Assembly (NCBI RefSeq): GCF_040729435.1
Contig: NZ_CP160398.1
Coordinates: 5,375,001 to 5,439,000, forward strand
Source: Pseudomonas sp. HOU2
Lineage (GTDB): Bacteria > Pseudomonadota > Gammaproteobacteria > Pseudomonadales > Pseudomonadaceae
Reading direction: 5' to 3'
DNA length: 64,000 nt
Shown: positions 43,001 through 50,359 of the stretch, one piece after another
Numbering within the stretch: the first letter of the stretch is position 1
Layout: each line of letters starts with the position of its first letter
The notes under the pieces: generated by a model
Seen by the model: only the letters and a program-made list of their open reading frames with translations
What the model was told of the DNA's origin: nothing
Database searches by the model: none
Position numbers and translations under genes: made by a program

Positions 43001-43037
43001 GCTCGGCCAGATCGTTGAATCAGTAGTCATGTCCTGA
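28041..43037 (+). CDS. pvdD: pyoverdine NRPS 2: C-A-T-C-A-T-E-C-A-T-C-A-T-TE
   Basis: A 4998-aa four-module synthetase that ends the chain. Landmarks (residues approx.): C1 HHIIADGWS 183; A1 662; T1 LGGHSLL 1050; C2 HHIVSDGWS 1239; A2 1719; T2 LGGDSII 2124; E HHLAVDGVSW 2308; C3 NHHILMDGWS 2778; A3 3236; T3 LGGDSII 3624; C4 YHHILIDGWS 3830; A4 4287; T4 LGGDSILS 4678; thioesterase GWSLGG 4812. Pocket residues: A1 DILQLGLIW (Gly), A2 DFWNVGMVH (Thr, epimerised), A3 DLWNNALTY (Ala-like), A4 DGEAYFGVT (as A2 of NRPS 1, probably hydroxyOrn). Predicted piece: Gly, D-Thr, Ala, hydroxyOrn; a C-terminal cyclo-hydroxyOrn is plausible. Module 3 has an E-type LGGDS carrier but no E domain. It may fuse what are pvdJ and pvdD elsewhere. 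Confidence 0.93.
37241..38480 (+). repeat. near-identical A-domain segment, copy 2
   Basis: Partner of 26181-27420; covers A3 of NRPS 2 with the same pocket residues DLWNNALTY. Confidence 0.85.
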
Positions 43038-43061
43038 AACCTGCTGTGAAAGCCAAGTAAA

Positions 43062-43092
43062 AGCGATCGGGCGCTGATGGCGCCCGATCGCT
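43062..43092 (+). terminator. 13-bp hairpin between NRPS 2 and the esterase
   Basis: Perfect stem AGCGATCGGGCGC (43062-43074) / GCGCCCGATCGCT (43080-43092) with loop TGATG. Only three T follow, and the GGAG of the next gene starts 3 nt later. It could be a weak terminator, an attenuator or an mRNA 3' stabiliser for the 27-kb NRPS message. Confidence 0.65.
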
Positions 43093-43104
43093 TTGGAGAT
43101 TTGA

Positions 43105-44064
43105 ATGTCATTGAATCCTGATATCGCCGCATTTCTGCAACTGGTCGGCAACGGCCGGGCCAGTGGCAAACGCGTCGGCATGCATGAGCTGACCCCGAGC
43201 GAGGCCCGTGAACAATTCGATCAGTCATCGTTGCTGATGGACGCCGGCGGTGAAGAACTGGCCGTAGTCGATGAGCTGCAATTGCCGGTGCGTGACGGTG
43301 CACTGTTGAACGCGCGGATCTACAGCAATCATCCGTTGCAGGCGGGCGCCGGTCGTCCGGCACTGTTGTATTTCCATGGCGGCGGCTATGTGGTCGGCAG
43401 CCTCGACTCGCATGATTCGCTGTGCCGCGCGCTGGCCTTGCTGGCGGATTGCGTGGTGCTGTCGGTGGCGTATCGACTGGCGCCGGAACATCGCTTTCCC
43501 ACAGCAGCCGATGACGCCCGCGATGCCTGGGAGTGGCTGGTGGCGAGTGCAGCTGATCTGGGCATCGATGCGGCGCGGTTGGCGGTTGCCGGTGACAGCG
43601 TCGGTGGCAGCCTGGCCACGGTGCTGGCTGCGCAACTGACGGATGGCGCTGTGCAGCCGCGTTTGCAGGTGCTGATTTATCCGGTCACCGATGCCAGTCG
43701 CAGTACGCCTTCGATCGAGCGTTTTGCCGAAGGTTATCTGCTGGAGAAGGCTTCGCTGCAGTGGTTCTACGCGCACTATCAGCGTGATGCCAGCGATCGT
43801 CTTGATCCGCGTTTCTCGCCGTTGCTCGGCGAAGTTCCGGCCGATGTCGCGCCGGCGCTGATGGTGTTGGCCGAGTGTGATCCGTTGCATGATGAGGGCG
43901 TGGCGTATGCGCGGCATTTGCAGGCGGCGGGGGTTGCGGTGGATTTGCAGGTTTACGCCGGCATGACCCATGACTTTATGCGGATGGGGGCGATTGTTGA
44001 TGAGGCTGAAGAGGCGCTGGGGTTGATTGCTGGGCGGTTGGTAGAGGTGTTTGCTTTGGCTTGA
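43105..44064 (+). CDS. HSL-family alpha/beta hydrolase (esterase/acylase)
   Basis: A 319-aa cytosolic hormone-sensitive-lipase-type hydrolase. HGGGYVVGS oxyanion motif near residue 92, nucleophile GDSVGG near 162, Asp in ECDPLHDEG, and His in MTHDFMRMG: the triad is complete. ATG with GGAG 7 nt upstream. It lies 67 bp after the terminal NRPS gene in the same direction, with only a hairpin between and no visible PvdS box, so it is probably transcribed with the NRPS operon. It is not one of the standard pyoverdine proteins I recognise. A role in siderophore hydrolysis, acyl removal or iron release is possible but unproven. Confidence 0.8.
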   Translation: MSLNPDIAAFLQLVGNGRASGKRVGMHELTPSEAREQFDQSSLLMDAGGEELAVVDELQLPVRDGALLNARIYSNHPLQAGAGRPALLYFHGGGYVVGSLDSHDSLCRALALLADCVVLSVAYRLAPEHRFPTAADDARDAWEWLVASAADLGIDAARLAVAGDSVGGSLATVLAAQLTDGAVQPRLQVLIYPVTDASRSTPSIERFAEGYLLEKASLQWFYAHYQRDASDRLDPRFSPLLGEVPADVAPALMVLAECDPLHDEGVAYARHLQAAGVAVDLQVYAGMTHDFMRMGAIVDEAEEALGLIAGRLVEVFALA

Positions 44065-44084
44065 CGGGGTGGGGGGGGGGAATA

Positions 44085-44398
44085 TCCGTTGCTGCGGTAA
44101 CGGCCACTTAGAGTTTCGCCCTTACGGCGACTCACTTTTTTTACAAACGCCTAAAAAAAGTAAGCAAAAAAACGCTTGCTCCTACGTTCGGCCCGCTCGC
44201 TGGGGCTCGGGGTCCCTTCGCTCCGGGCTCCATCCGGGCGCAGCGCCTACGGTTTGCTTCGCTGCACCTCCTCTCGCTGTGTTTGGCTGCGCCAAACGGT
44301 CGCTGCGCTCCCACCCCCGGATGAATCCCTCCACTCAGCCTTCCGACGTCGCCCGTGGATCAAGATCAAAAGCCGCAGCCGAGCTAACGCTCATCCTG
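44085..44398. repeat. long dispersed repeat, copy 2
   Basis: Near-identical to 745-1058, same orientation. It follows a run of ten G at 44071-44080, just after the esterase stop. The stretch 44065-45036 has no supported gene and consists of this repeat, REP units, a short tandem repeat and a diverged inverted copy. Confidence 0.75.
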
Positions 44399-44620
44399 TG
44401 TAGGAGCTGCCGGAGGCTGCGATCTTTTGATCTTGATCTTGTAGGAGCCAGCCTGCTGGCGATGGCGGCCTGTGAGCCGACCGGTCTCTAACTGACCACA
44501 CCCATTCCCCCTGTGGGAGCGAGCTTGCTCGCGAAGGTGGCCTGACAGCCGACCAAACTCCAACTGAAAACACCCAATCCCCTGTAGGAGCTGCCGAAGG
44601 CTGCGATCTTTTGATCTGCT
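44398..44620. repeat. REP cluster
   Basis: TGTAGGAGCTGCCGGAGG unit near 44399, a GTAGGAGCCAGCCTGCTGGCG unit near 44441, GTGGGAGCGAGCTTGCTCGCG near 44513, and TGTAGGAGCTGCCGAAGG near 44583. Confidence 0.75.
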
Positions 44621-44646
44621 TTGGCTTTGGCTTTGGCTTTGGCTCT
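44619..44646 (+). repeat. short tandem hexamer (CTTTGG)n
   Basis: About four and a half direct copies of CTTTGG next to a REP unit. Confidence 0.8.
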
Positions 44647-44689
44647 TGATGTGGCTTTTGATCTTCAGCCCCTTCGGCAGGCCGAGCGT

Positions 44690-44935
44690 AGGTGTCCATC
44701 CGGGGGTTAGGCGCGCAGCGCCATGCGGCGAAGCCGCATACATCGAGAGGAGGTGCAGCGAAGCAAACCGTAGGCGATGCCCCCGGATGGACACCGTAGC
44801 GAGGGAGCACTGAGCCTAAGCGAAGTGCCGTACGCCGGGGGCAAAGCCTTTTGGGTTACCTTTTCGGCGTCTGGAAAAGGTGACTCGCTGTAAGAGCGAA
44901 ACCGCCAGCCGCAGCACCCGAAGCAACGGATATTC
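44690..44935. repeat. diverged inverted copy of the long repeat
   Basis: Contains GAGGTGCAGCGAAGCAAACC, the reverse complement of a core of the repeat at 745 and 44085, and ends in a GCAACGGATATTC motif matching the other copies' start. Similarity is patchy. Confidence 0.55.
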
Positions 44936-44988
44936 ACCCACCTCCCCAAGAGCCTGGTCGGCCCCAAGGCCGCCAAGCCCCAATCAGC

Positions 44989-45018
44989 AAAAAAAAACGC
45001 CAGCAAATGCCGGCGTTT
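44989..45018 (-). terminator. intrinsic terminator of the TonB receptor gene
   Basis: On the minus strand AAACGCCGGC-ATTT-GCTGGCGTTT followed by a long T-run (A-run 44989-44997 on plus), about 20 nt past the stop codon. Confidence 0.9.
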
Positions 45019-45036
45019 CAGTGATCGCTAAACGTA

Positions 45037-47499
45037 TTACCAGTTATAGGTCACGTCAGCAGTCATGGTCCGGCCTTCGCCGTAGTAGCAGTCGAGGGTG
45101 CCGTTGCACGCAGCAACGTACTTCTCGTCAGTGAGGTTTTGCAGGTTGGCTTGCAGTTTCACGCCTTTGACATGCAGCGGCGATTTCTCCAGGTCGTAAG
45201 AGACCATGGCGTCATACACGGTATAGGACGGAATCTGGAACGAGTCCGACTCGTAATCCGAACCGTAGCTGCTGCGCACGTAGCGGGCGCCCAGGCCCAT
45301 GCCGAAGCCGGCGAGGGCGGTGGAGATGTCGAAGTCGTAGTTGACCCACGCGGAAGCGGTCAGCGGTGGACGCATGGCCAGGGTGCGACCTTCACGACCG
45401 TCGTTGTCTTTTTCCCACTTGGTCTGGTTACGCGACACCGCCGCCAGCACGCGCAGGTTGCGGGTGACGTTGACCTTGCCTTCCAGCTCGATACCGCGCG
45501 AACGCACGGAGCCGCTCTGGGTGCTGAAGCCCGGGTTGGCAAGGTCGCTGGTCAGCATGTTGTCCTGATCGATCTGGTACGCCGACAGCTGGATGAAGCC
45601 ATCGATGGCCTTCGGCTCGTACTTGACGCCGACTTCGTACTGCTTGCCGGTGGTCGGTTCGAAAGCGCCGCCGCTCATGTCGGTACCGGTTTGCGGCAGG
45701 AACGATTCGGCGTAGCTGACGTACGGCGTGATGCCGTTGTCGAACTCGTAGCCGAGGCCGGCACGACCGGTGAACTTCTCGTCTTTCTGGTTGCTGTGGC
45801 CGCCGCTCAGCGGTTGCTTGTTGTCGGTTTCGGCGAAGTCATACCGACCGCCGAGGGTCAGGAACCACTGGTTCCAACGCAGTTGATCCTGAGCGTACAG
45901 GCCGGTCTGGGTGATGGTGTTGTCCCATTTGTACGGCTGACGGAAATTGATCTGACTGCCATACACCGGGTTGTACAGATCCAGACCCGGAGCGGTGCGG
46001 TCGTACAGGCCGAGGAATTTCGAATTGTAGTGGTAGTAATCCACACCCAGCAGCACGGTGTGCTCGACGTCGGCGGTGTGGAACTTGGCCTGGGCGATGT
46101 TATCGATGCCGTAGACCTTGTTGTGCTGCGACCAGTCCACCGCATAACGGCTCTGGTAGCTGCCGTCGTTGAGGCCGGTAACCGGGTTGGTCGGGAACGA
46201 ATAACCGTGTAGCGGCGCCACGTACTGGTCGTTGACGTCGGCGTAACGCGCGTTCTGTTTCAGGGTCCAGACGTCGTTGAGTTCGTGGGCGATCTCGTAA
46301 CCGACGACGAACTGCTCGCGGTGGTACTTGTTCACGTCCGGCTCGCCGAGGAACAGGCTGCGGCTGATGCGCCCGGCCTGGCTGCGATGCACTGTGCCGT
46401 TGGCCGGCAGACCCTGGGCCTCCGGGACGTCGTGGTCTTTCTGGTACTGACCGAACACGGTGATGGTGGTCTGGTCGTTGGGCAGCCAGGTCAGGCTTGG
46501 CGCCAGCAGCATGCGGTTCTGGCTGGCGTAGTCGATGGCCGAGCCGCTGTCGTTGACCACACCGGTCAGGCGGTAGAGGAATTCGCCCTGATCATCGATC
46601 GGGCCGCCGAGGTCGAAGGCACCGTACTTGCGGTCATAGCTGCCGCCACCGAGCTTCACTTCGTGCAGCGGGGTCGCGGTCGGGCGCTTGCTGACCATGT
46701 TGACGATACCGCCAGGCTGGTTCTGGCCGTACAGCACCGAGGCCGGGCCCTTGAGCACTTCGACGCGCTCCAGGGTGTACGGGTCGATCTGCAGCGAACC
46801 GCCGGTGCTGCCGCCGCCGTAAGGCATGTGCAGGCCGTCGAGGTACAGCGGAGTAGGGGAGAAGCCACGGGAGGTCGGTTCGTCGAAGATCTTCACCCGG
46901 TCCGAGAAACCACCACCGGTCATGCCGGGGGTGTATTGCAGGGCTTCGGTGACGGTCTTCGAGCCGCGCATCTTGATTTCGTCTTGAGTGACGACGTTGA
47001 TGGTCTGCGGGATTTCCTTGAGCGACGAATCGGTCTTCGAACCGGTGGCGCTGCGCTTGGCGACGATCCCGTCTACCGGGCCCCAGGCCGATTCGGCGGT
47101 GGCGGAAATGCTGGTCGGGGCCAGATCGAGGCTGGCACCGCCGGTGCTGCGCGAACGCAAGGCGACGTTGTTGCCCTCGACGCTGTAGGCGATGTTGGTG
47201 CCTTGCAGCAGTTGCGCGATGGCGGCGGTCGGTTCCAGGTTGCCACTGACCGCGCTGCTGCGCAGGCCACTGACCTCATCCGGGCTGTACAGCACTTGGA
47301 GGTTGGTCTGGCGACCGAATTCCTGCAAGGCGCTCCCCAGCGACTGGGCAGGAATATTGATCGCCACGGCGGCGGCCTGGGCCTGGCCGATCATCGGCAC
47401 AGTCAGGGCCATGGCGCAGAACGCGGGCAAGGTGCAACGGAAGGAGCGGCGGATCAGCAGAGCCTTGGCGAGCGGGTGGAGTCCGTGCGGTGCGGGCAT
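45037..47499 (-). CDS. fpvA: TonB-dependent siderophore receptor with signalling domain (FpvA position)
   Basis: An 820-aa outer-membrane transporter: signal peptide ending AQAAA near residue 43, a secretin/STN signalling domain (residues about 45-115, IPAQSLGSALQEFGRQTNLQVLY), a plug (SLKEIPQTINVVTQDEI; VEVLKGPASVLYGQNQPGGIVNMVSKRP) and a 22-strand barrel ending in aromatic Trp. The STN domain means it can signal through an anti-sigma factor. By location beside pvdE it should be the pyoverdine receptor FpvA. The C-terminus (NLTDEKYVAACNGTLDC then YYGEGRTM) resembles the FhuA/FoxA class more than PAO1 FpvA. The ATG at 47499 is preferred over TTG at 47517. No PvdS box; a Fur-like box lies just upstream. 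Confidence 0.8.
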   Translation of the reverse strand: MPAPHGLHPLAKALLIRRSFRCTLPAFCAMALTVPMIGQAQAAAVAINIPAQSLGSALQEFGRQTNLQVLYSPDEVSGLRSSAVSGNLEPTAAIAQLLQGTNIAYSVEGNNVALRSRSTGGASLDLAPTSISATAESAWGPVDGIVAKRSATGSKTDSSLKEIPQTINVVTQDEIKMRGSKTVTEALQYTPGMTGGGFSDRVKIFDEPTSRGFSPTPLYLDGLHMPYGGGSTGGSLQIDPYTLERVEVLKGPASVLYGQNQPGGIVNMVSKRPTATPLHEVKLGGGSYDRKYGAFDLGGPIDDQGEFLYRLTGVVNDSGSAIDYASQNRMLLAPSLTWLPNDQTTITVFGQYQKDHDVPEAQGLPANGTVHRSQAGRISRSLFLGEPDVNKYHREQFVVGYEIAHELNDVWTLKQNARYADVNDQYVAPLHGYSFPTNPVTGLNDGSYQSRYAVDWSQHNKVYGIDNIAQAKFHTADVEHTVLLGVDYYHYNSKFLGLYDRTAPGLDLYNPVYGSQINFRQPYKWDNTITQTGLYAQDQLRWNQWFLTLGGRYDFAETDNKQPLSGGHSNQKDEKFTGRAGLGYEFDNGITPYVSYAESFLPQTGTDMSGGAFEPTTGKQYEVGVKYEPKAIDGFIQLSAYQIDQDNMLTSDLANPGFSTQSGSVRSRGIELEGKVNVTRNLRVLAAVSRNQTKWEKDNDGREGRTLAMRPPLTASAWVNYDFDISTALAGFGMGLGARYVRSSYGSDYESDSFQIPSYTVYDAMVSYDLEKSPLHVKGVKLQANLQNLTDEKYVAACNGTLDCYYGEGRTMTADVTYNW

Positions 47500-47524
47500 T
47501 GTTCTTCTACTCTTCAAAGTGTTG

Positions 47525-47543
47525 ACTGAGAACTATTTCTATT
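47525..47543 (-). promoter_or_regulatory. candidate Fur box of the receptor gene
   Basis: Minus-strand AATAGAAATAGTTCTCAGT matches the AATGAGAATTATTCTCATT-type Fur consensus at 13 of 19 positions, 26 nt before the start codon. Confidence 0.5.
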
Positions 47544-47557
47544 AACTGTTAGTAAGA

Positions 47558-47601
47558 CGTTGAGCCTTCCGAAAACCGGAAAGCTCAACGCCATTTTTTT
47601 T
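47558..47601 (+). terminator. hairpin with plus-strand T-run between pvdE and receptor
   Basis: CGTTGAGC (47558-47565) pairs with GCTCAACG (47583-47590), with inner TTCCG/CGGAA. A T-run (47594-47601) follows on the plus strand only. On the minus strand it would be a leader hairpin before the receptor gene, not a classic terminator. Confidence 0.45.
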
Positions 47602-47616
47602 ACAAATTTTTCACAG

Positions 47617-49266
47617 TCAGGCGGGTTGCAGCTCAGTGACCACTTTGCCGGCGCTCATGCGCACCAGTTGGTCGGCGACATCGAAGTAACGATCGTCGTG
47701 GGAAATGACGATGATGGTCTTGCCCAGAAGCTTCAGGTCCGGCAGCAGCTCGGTGTAGAAAATCCGCCGGAAAGTCGGATCCTGATCGGCGGCCCATTCG
47801 TCGAACACCAGCACCGGGCGCTCTTCCAGCCAGGCGTTGATCAGGGCCAGACGCTTGCGCTGGCCGGTGGACAGGTCGGTGGTGGTGAACGAGCCGTCAC
47901 GCACGCTGACCTTGTGCGCAATTTCCAGGCGCTCCAGATATTGGTTGGCGTCTTCCGGGATATGGGTGTCGCCCTGGACCACGTCGTCGAACAGGTAATA
48001 GTCGGCGAAGATCGTGGTGAACAACTGGCGGTAATCGTCGCGGTTGGCGGCGTCGACGAGCTGCTGATTGAGGCGGATTTCGCCTTGCTGTGGCGCGTAC
48101 AGGCCCAGCAGCAACTTGATCAGCGTGGTCTTGCCGCAGCCGTTTTCGCCGACGATGAAAATGATGTCGCCCTGTTCGATTTTCAGGTTCACCGGCCCCA
48201 GCCGGAACGGCTTGGCGCCTTCTACCGTCGGGAAGCTGTACGAGACATCGGTCAGTTCCAGGCTGTGCACCGGGGTCTTTTGGTGGCCCTGATCGCTGAG
48301 CAGCAAGTGCGGCTCGGGCGAGGAGAATTGCTCGGACAGATCGGCGATCCGGCGGAACGCGATTTGTGCACGACTGACGATCGGCAGGGTGCCGATGATG
48401 TGTTCCAGCGGCCCTTTCATGTACAGCAGCACCAGCACGAAGCCGCTCATCACCGCTTTGTCGGCGCTCGGCCACAGCGATTGCAGGCCCAGCGCCAGAC
48501 CGATGACCACGAAGAACAGCATCGACCCCAAAGTCTTGGCGACCACGAAAATGTTCACCGAACGCACCTGCGTGTCGCAGATCTTGTCGGCCGTACCTTC
48601 GATGCCAGAAACGAACATGCGATGCCGGCGCGGGCGGTGGATGCGCAGTTCCTTGGCGCCCTCGGCGACCGCGTGGTAGTGCTTCTGCAACTCGTCTTCG
48701 TAGTCACGGGCCTTGAGGAAACCCTGCATGCCACGCCCGCGCGCGATGTATTGAATGACCGTGCCGATCAGGATCGCCACCGCCATCATCAGGAACATCG
48801 GCCACGACAACATCGCCAGGTAGCCCATGCAACCGAGGGTCACGGTCAGGGAAATCGCCAGCGGCGCAAAGGCGAAAGCGAAGTCGCTGATGGTGTCGAC
48901 GTCGTGGGTCAGCACCGGAATCAGCCGATGGCTGCGATAGCGCTCGATCTGCTCGATCGGCGCCGAGAGGACTTTTTCGCCGAGCTCTTTGCGCAATCTG
49001 GCGATGATGTGCTGGCCGACGAAATTGGTGCCGATATCGGAAAAGATCGAGCTGGTCAGCGCCAGCAGGCACAGGCCGGCAAACACCGCGACCATGGTGC
49101 TGGTCAGTGCGCCCTCGGTGTGCAGCACGTTGTTGATGGTCGCCAGCAGCGCGGTGACGCTCAGGCCACCGACCATGCCAAGCAGGATCGACACGCTGAC
49201 GATCAGTCGAAAGGGTTTGAGCAGGGCGAACAATTCATTGATCACCCCGCGTGTTGGTTTGCTCAT
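47617..49266 (-). CDS. pvdE: PvdE, ABC exporter of pyoverdine precursor
   Basis: A 549-aa fused membrane-ATPase half-transporter that carries the acylated, cytosolic pyoverdine precursor (ferribactin) to the periplasm. The N-terminal region (residues about 15-310) has six membrane helices. The ATPase has Walker A GENGCGKTT near 376, signature LSTGQRKRLAL near 463 and Walker B VLVFDEW near 481. Length and sequence fit the PvdE/SyrD-type exporters. ATG with GGAGG-like site upstream (cATGGAGGTTC context on plus). A perfect PvdS promoter lies in the gap between pvdO and pvdE, so it has its own transcription start. Confidence 0.93.
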   Translation of the reverse strand: MSKPTRGVINELFALLKPFRLIVSVSILLGMVGGLSVTALLATINNVLHTEGALTSTMVAVFAGLCLLALTSSIFSDIGTNFVGQHIIARLRKELGEKVLSAPIEQIERYRSHRLIPVLTHDVDTISDFAFAFAPLAISLTVTLGCMGYLAMLSWPMFLMMAVAILIGTVIQYIARGRGMQGFLKARDYEDELQKHYHAVAEGAKELRIHRPRRHRMFVSGIEGTADKICDTQVRSVNIFVVAKTLGSMLFFVVIGLALGLQSLWPSADKAVMSGFVLVLLYMKGPLEHIIGTLPIVSRAQIAFRRIADLSEQFSSPEPHLLLSDQGHQKTPVHSLELTDVSYSFPTVEGAKPFRLGPVNLKIEQGDIIFIVGENGCGKTTLIKLLLGLYAPQQGEIRLNQQLVDAANRDDYRQLFTTIFADYYLFDDVVQGDTHIPEDANQYLERLEIAHKVSVRDGSFTTTDLSTGQRKRLALINAWLEERPVLVFDEWAADQDPTFRRIFYTELLPDLKLLGKTIIVISHDDRYFDVADQLVRMSAGKVVTELQPA

Positions 49267-49374
49267 GGAGGTTCCCTGCTTGAAGGAGCGGCGAACACCG
49301 GCACTGCGCGTGGGTTCGCCTGGATGACGTAGAGGGCGGTGGGCGCGCCATGGAGGATCGCGCCCACCTGTAGA

Positions 49375-49398
49375 ACGACTGGCAGGACGGCTAATTTA
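49375..49398 (-). promoter_or_regulatory. PvdS promoter of pvdE
   Basis: Minus strand TAAAT (49398-49394), 16-nt spacer, CGT (49377-49375). The TAAAT is inside a palindrome, CGGCTAAATTAGCCG, just past the pvdO stop. Confidence 0.8.
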
Positions 49399-49412
49399 GC
49401 CGGGCGATGGCG

Positions 49413-50321
49413 TTACAGATCACGGGCGACCCGGAAGCCGATCCAGTCGCCACGGGTGTCGGTGTAGGTGGCGTTGCGGTTGCCCGAACGCGAGAACACC
49501 GGCGCTTCGCCCCAATCGTTGCCACGGATGCGCCGTACTTCGCACTTGCCGCTCAGCCAGGCACTGCCATCGCTTGGCGCGCCAACGTAGTTGTCGTTGT
49601 AGCAATCGGCGGTCCACTCATAAATATTGCCGTGCATGTCGTAGACGCCGAAGGCGTTGGCCGGGAAGCTGCCGGCCGGCGCGGTGAAGTTGTAGCCATC
49701 GGCGGCGCCATAAGTGTTGGCGTGTTTGGCGATGCTGTATTCCTTGCCTTCGTCGAACGGGAAGGGGAACGGCCCGGTGCTGCCGGCGCGGGCAGCGTAT
49801 TCACGCAGCGACTCGCTGACCAGCCGGTATTGCTGGCCGGTCTTCTTCGACAGCCAGGCCACGTAAGCTTCGACCTCCGGGAAATCCATGCACACCGCCG
49901 GGTGCTTGTCGGTGTACTGCTTGCGCGGGTCGCTGCCCTGATAATCCGGGATGCCCGCCTTGCACGCGCGACCGGGGCGTTCGTCACCGTCGGGCATTTT
50001 GTAGCCGCTGTCCTTGAGGTAGGCGTCCCACTCGCCGCGCAGTATCTGGAAGCGGCTGATCGCCAGCGGTTTGGCAAACGTCACCGGGTGCAGCGGTCCT
50101 TCGTCCGGCTCGCGGCCGACCTCATCCTCCGGGGTGCCCATGGTGAACGTGCCGGTGGGCAGCACGACCATTTCCGGGCAGTCCTTGCAGTCCTTGAACA
50201 CCTTGCCCGGCGCAGGCGGGGTGGCGGCCTGCGCGGCACCCGGCAGCAGGCCGGCGGCGAGGGCGGTGAGCATCAGCGCCGGCAGCGCCTTCAAGGAAAA
50301 TCGACGCGGTTCACTGTTCAT
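49413..50321 (-). CDS. pvdO: PvdO, periplasmic pyoverdine maturation protein (FGE/SUMF1 fold)
   Basis: A 302-aa protein with an N-terminal signal peptide (hydrophobic ALPALMLTALAAGLL, cleavage likely after GAAQA). The rest is a formylglycine-generating-enzyme-like domain: MVVLPTGTFTMGTPEDE, then the ESLREYAARAG and FGVYDMHGNIYEWTADCY motifs and the end NDWGEAPVFSRSGNRNATYTDTRGDWIGFRVARDL region. In P. fluorescens and P. aeruginosa PvdO completes oxidation of dihydropyoverdine to the mature chromophore in the periplasm. ATG at 50321 begins the signal peptide; the in-phase frame starts further up. It follows pvdN by 38 bp in the pvdMNO operon. Confidence 0.93.
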   Translation of the reverse strand: MNSEPRRFSLKALPALMLTALAAGLLPGAAQAATPPAPGKVFKDCKDCPEMVVLPTGTFTMGTPEDEVGREPDEGPLHPVTFAKPLAISRFQILRGEWDAYLKDSGYKMPDGDERPGRACKAGIPDYQGSDPRKQYTDKHPAVCMDFPEVEAYVAWLSKKTGQQYRLVSESLREYAARAGSTGPFPFPFDEGKEYSIAKHANTYGAADGYNFTAPAGSFPANAFGVYDMHGNIYEWTADCYNDNYVGAPSDGSAWLSGKCEVRRIRGNDWGEAPVFSRSGNRNATYTDTRGDWIGFRVARDL

Positions 50322-50359
50322 TGCGAGTCTCGCTAAAAGGAAAAAGGGATCGCCCGGAT

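Noticed and set aside
47558..47601. Hairpin as a terminator of pvdE
   Set aside because: The T-run follows the stem on the plus strand; pvdE is on the minus strand, where no T-run follows.
47500..47620. PvdS box for the TonB receptor
   Set aside because: No TAAAT or TAATT with a CGT at 15-17 nt was found on the minus strand; only a Fur-like box is visible.
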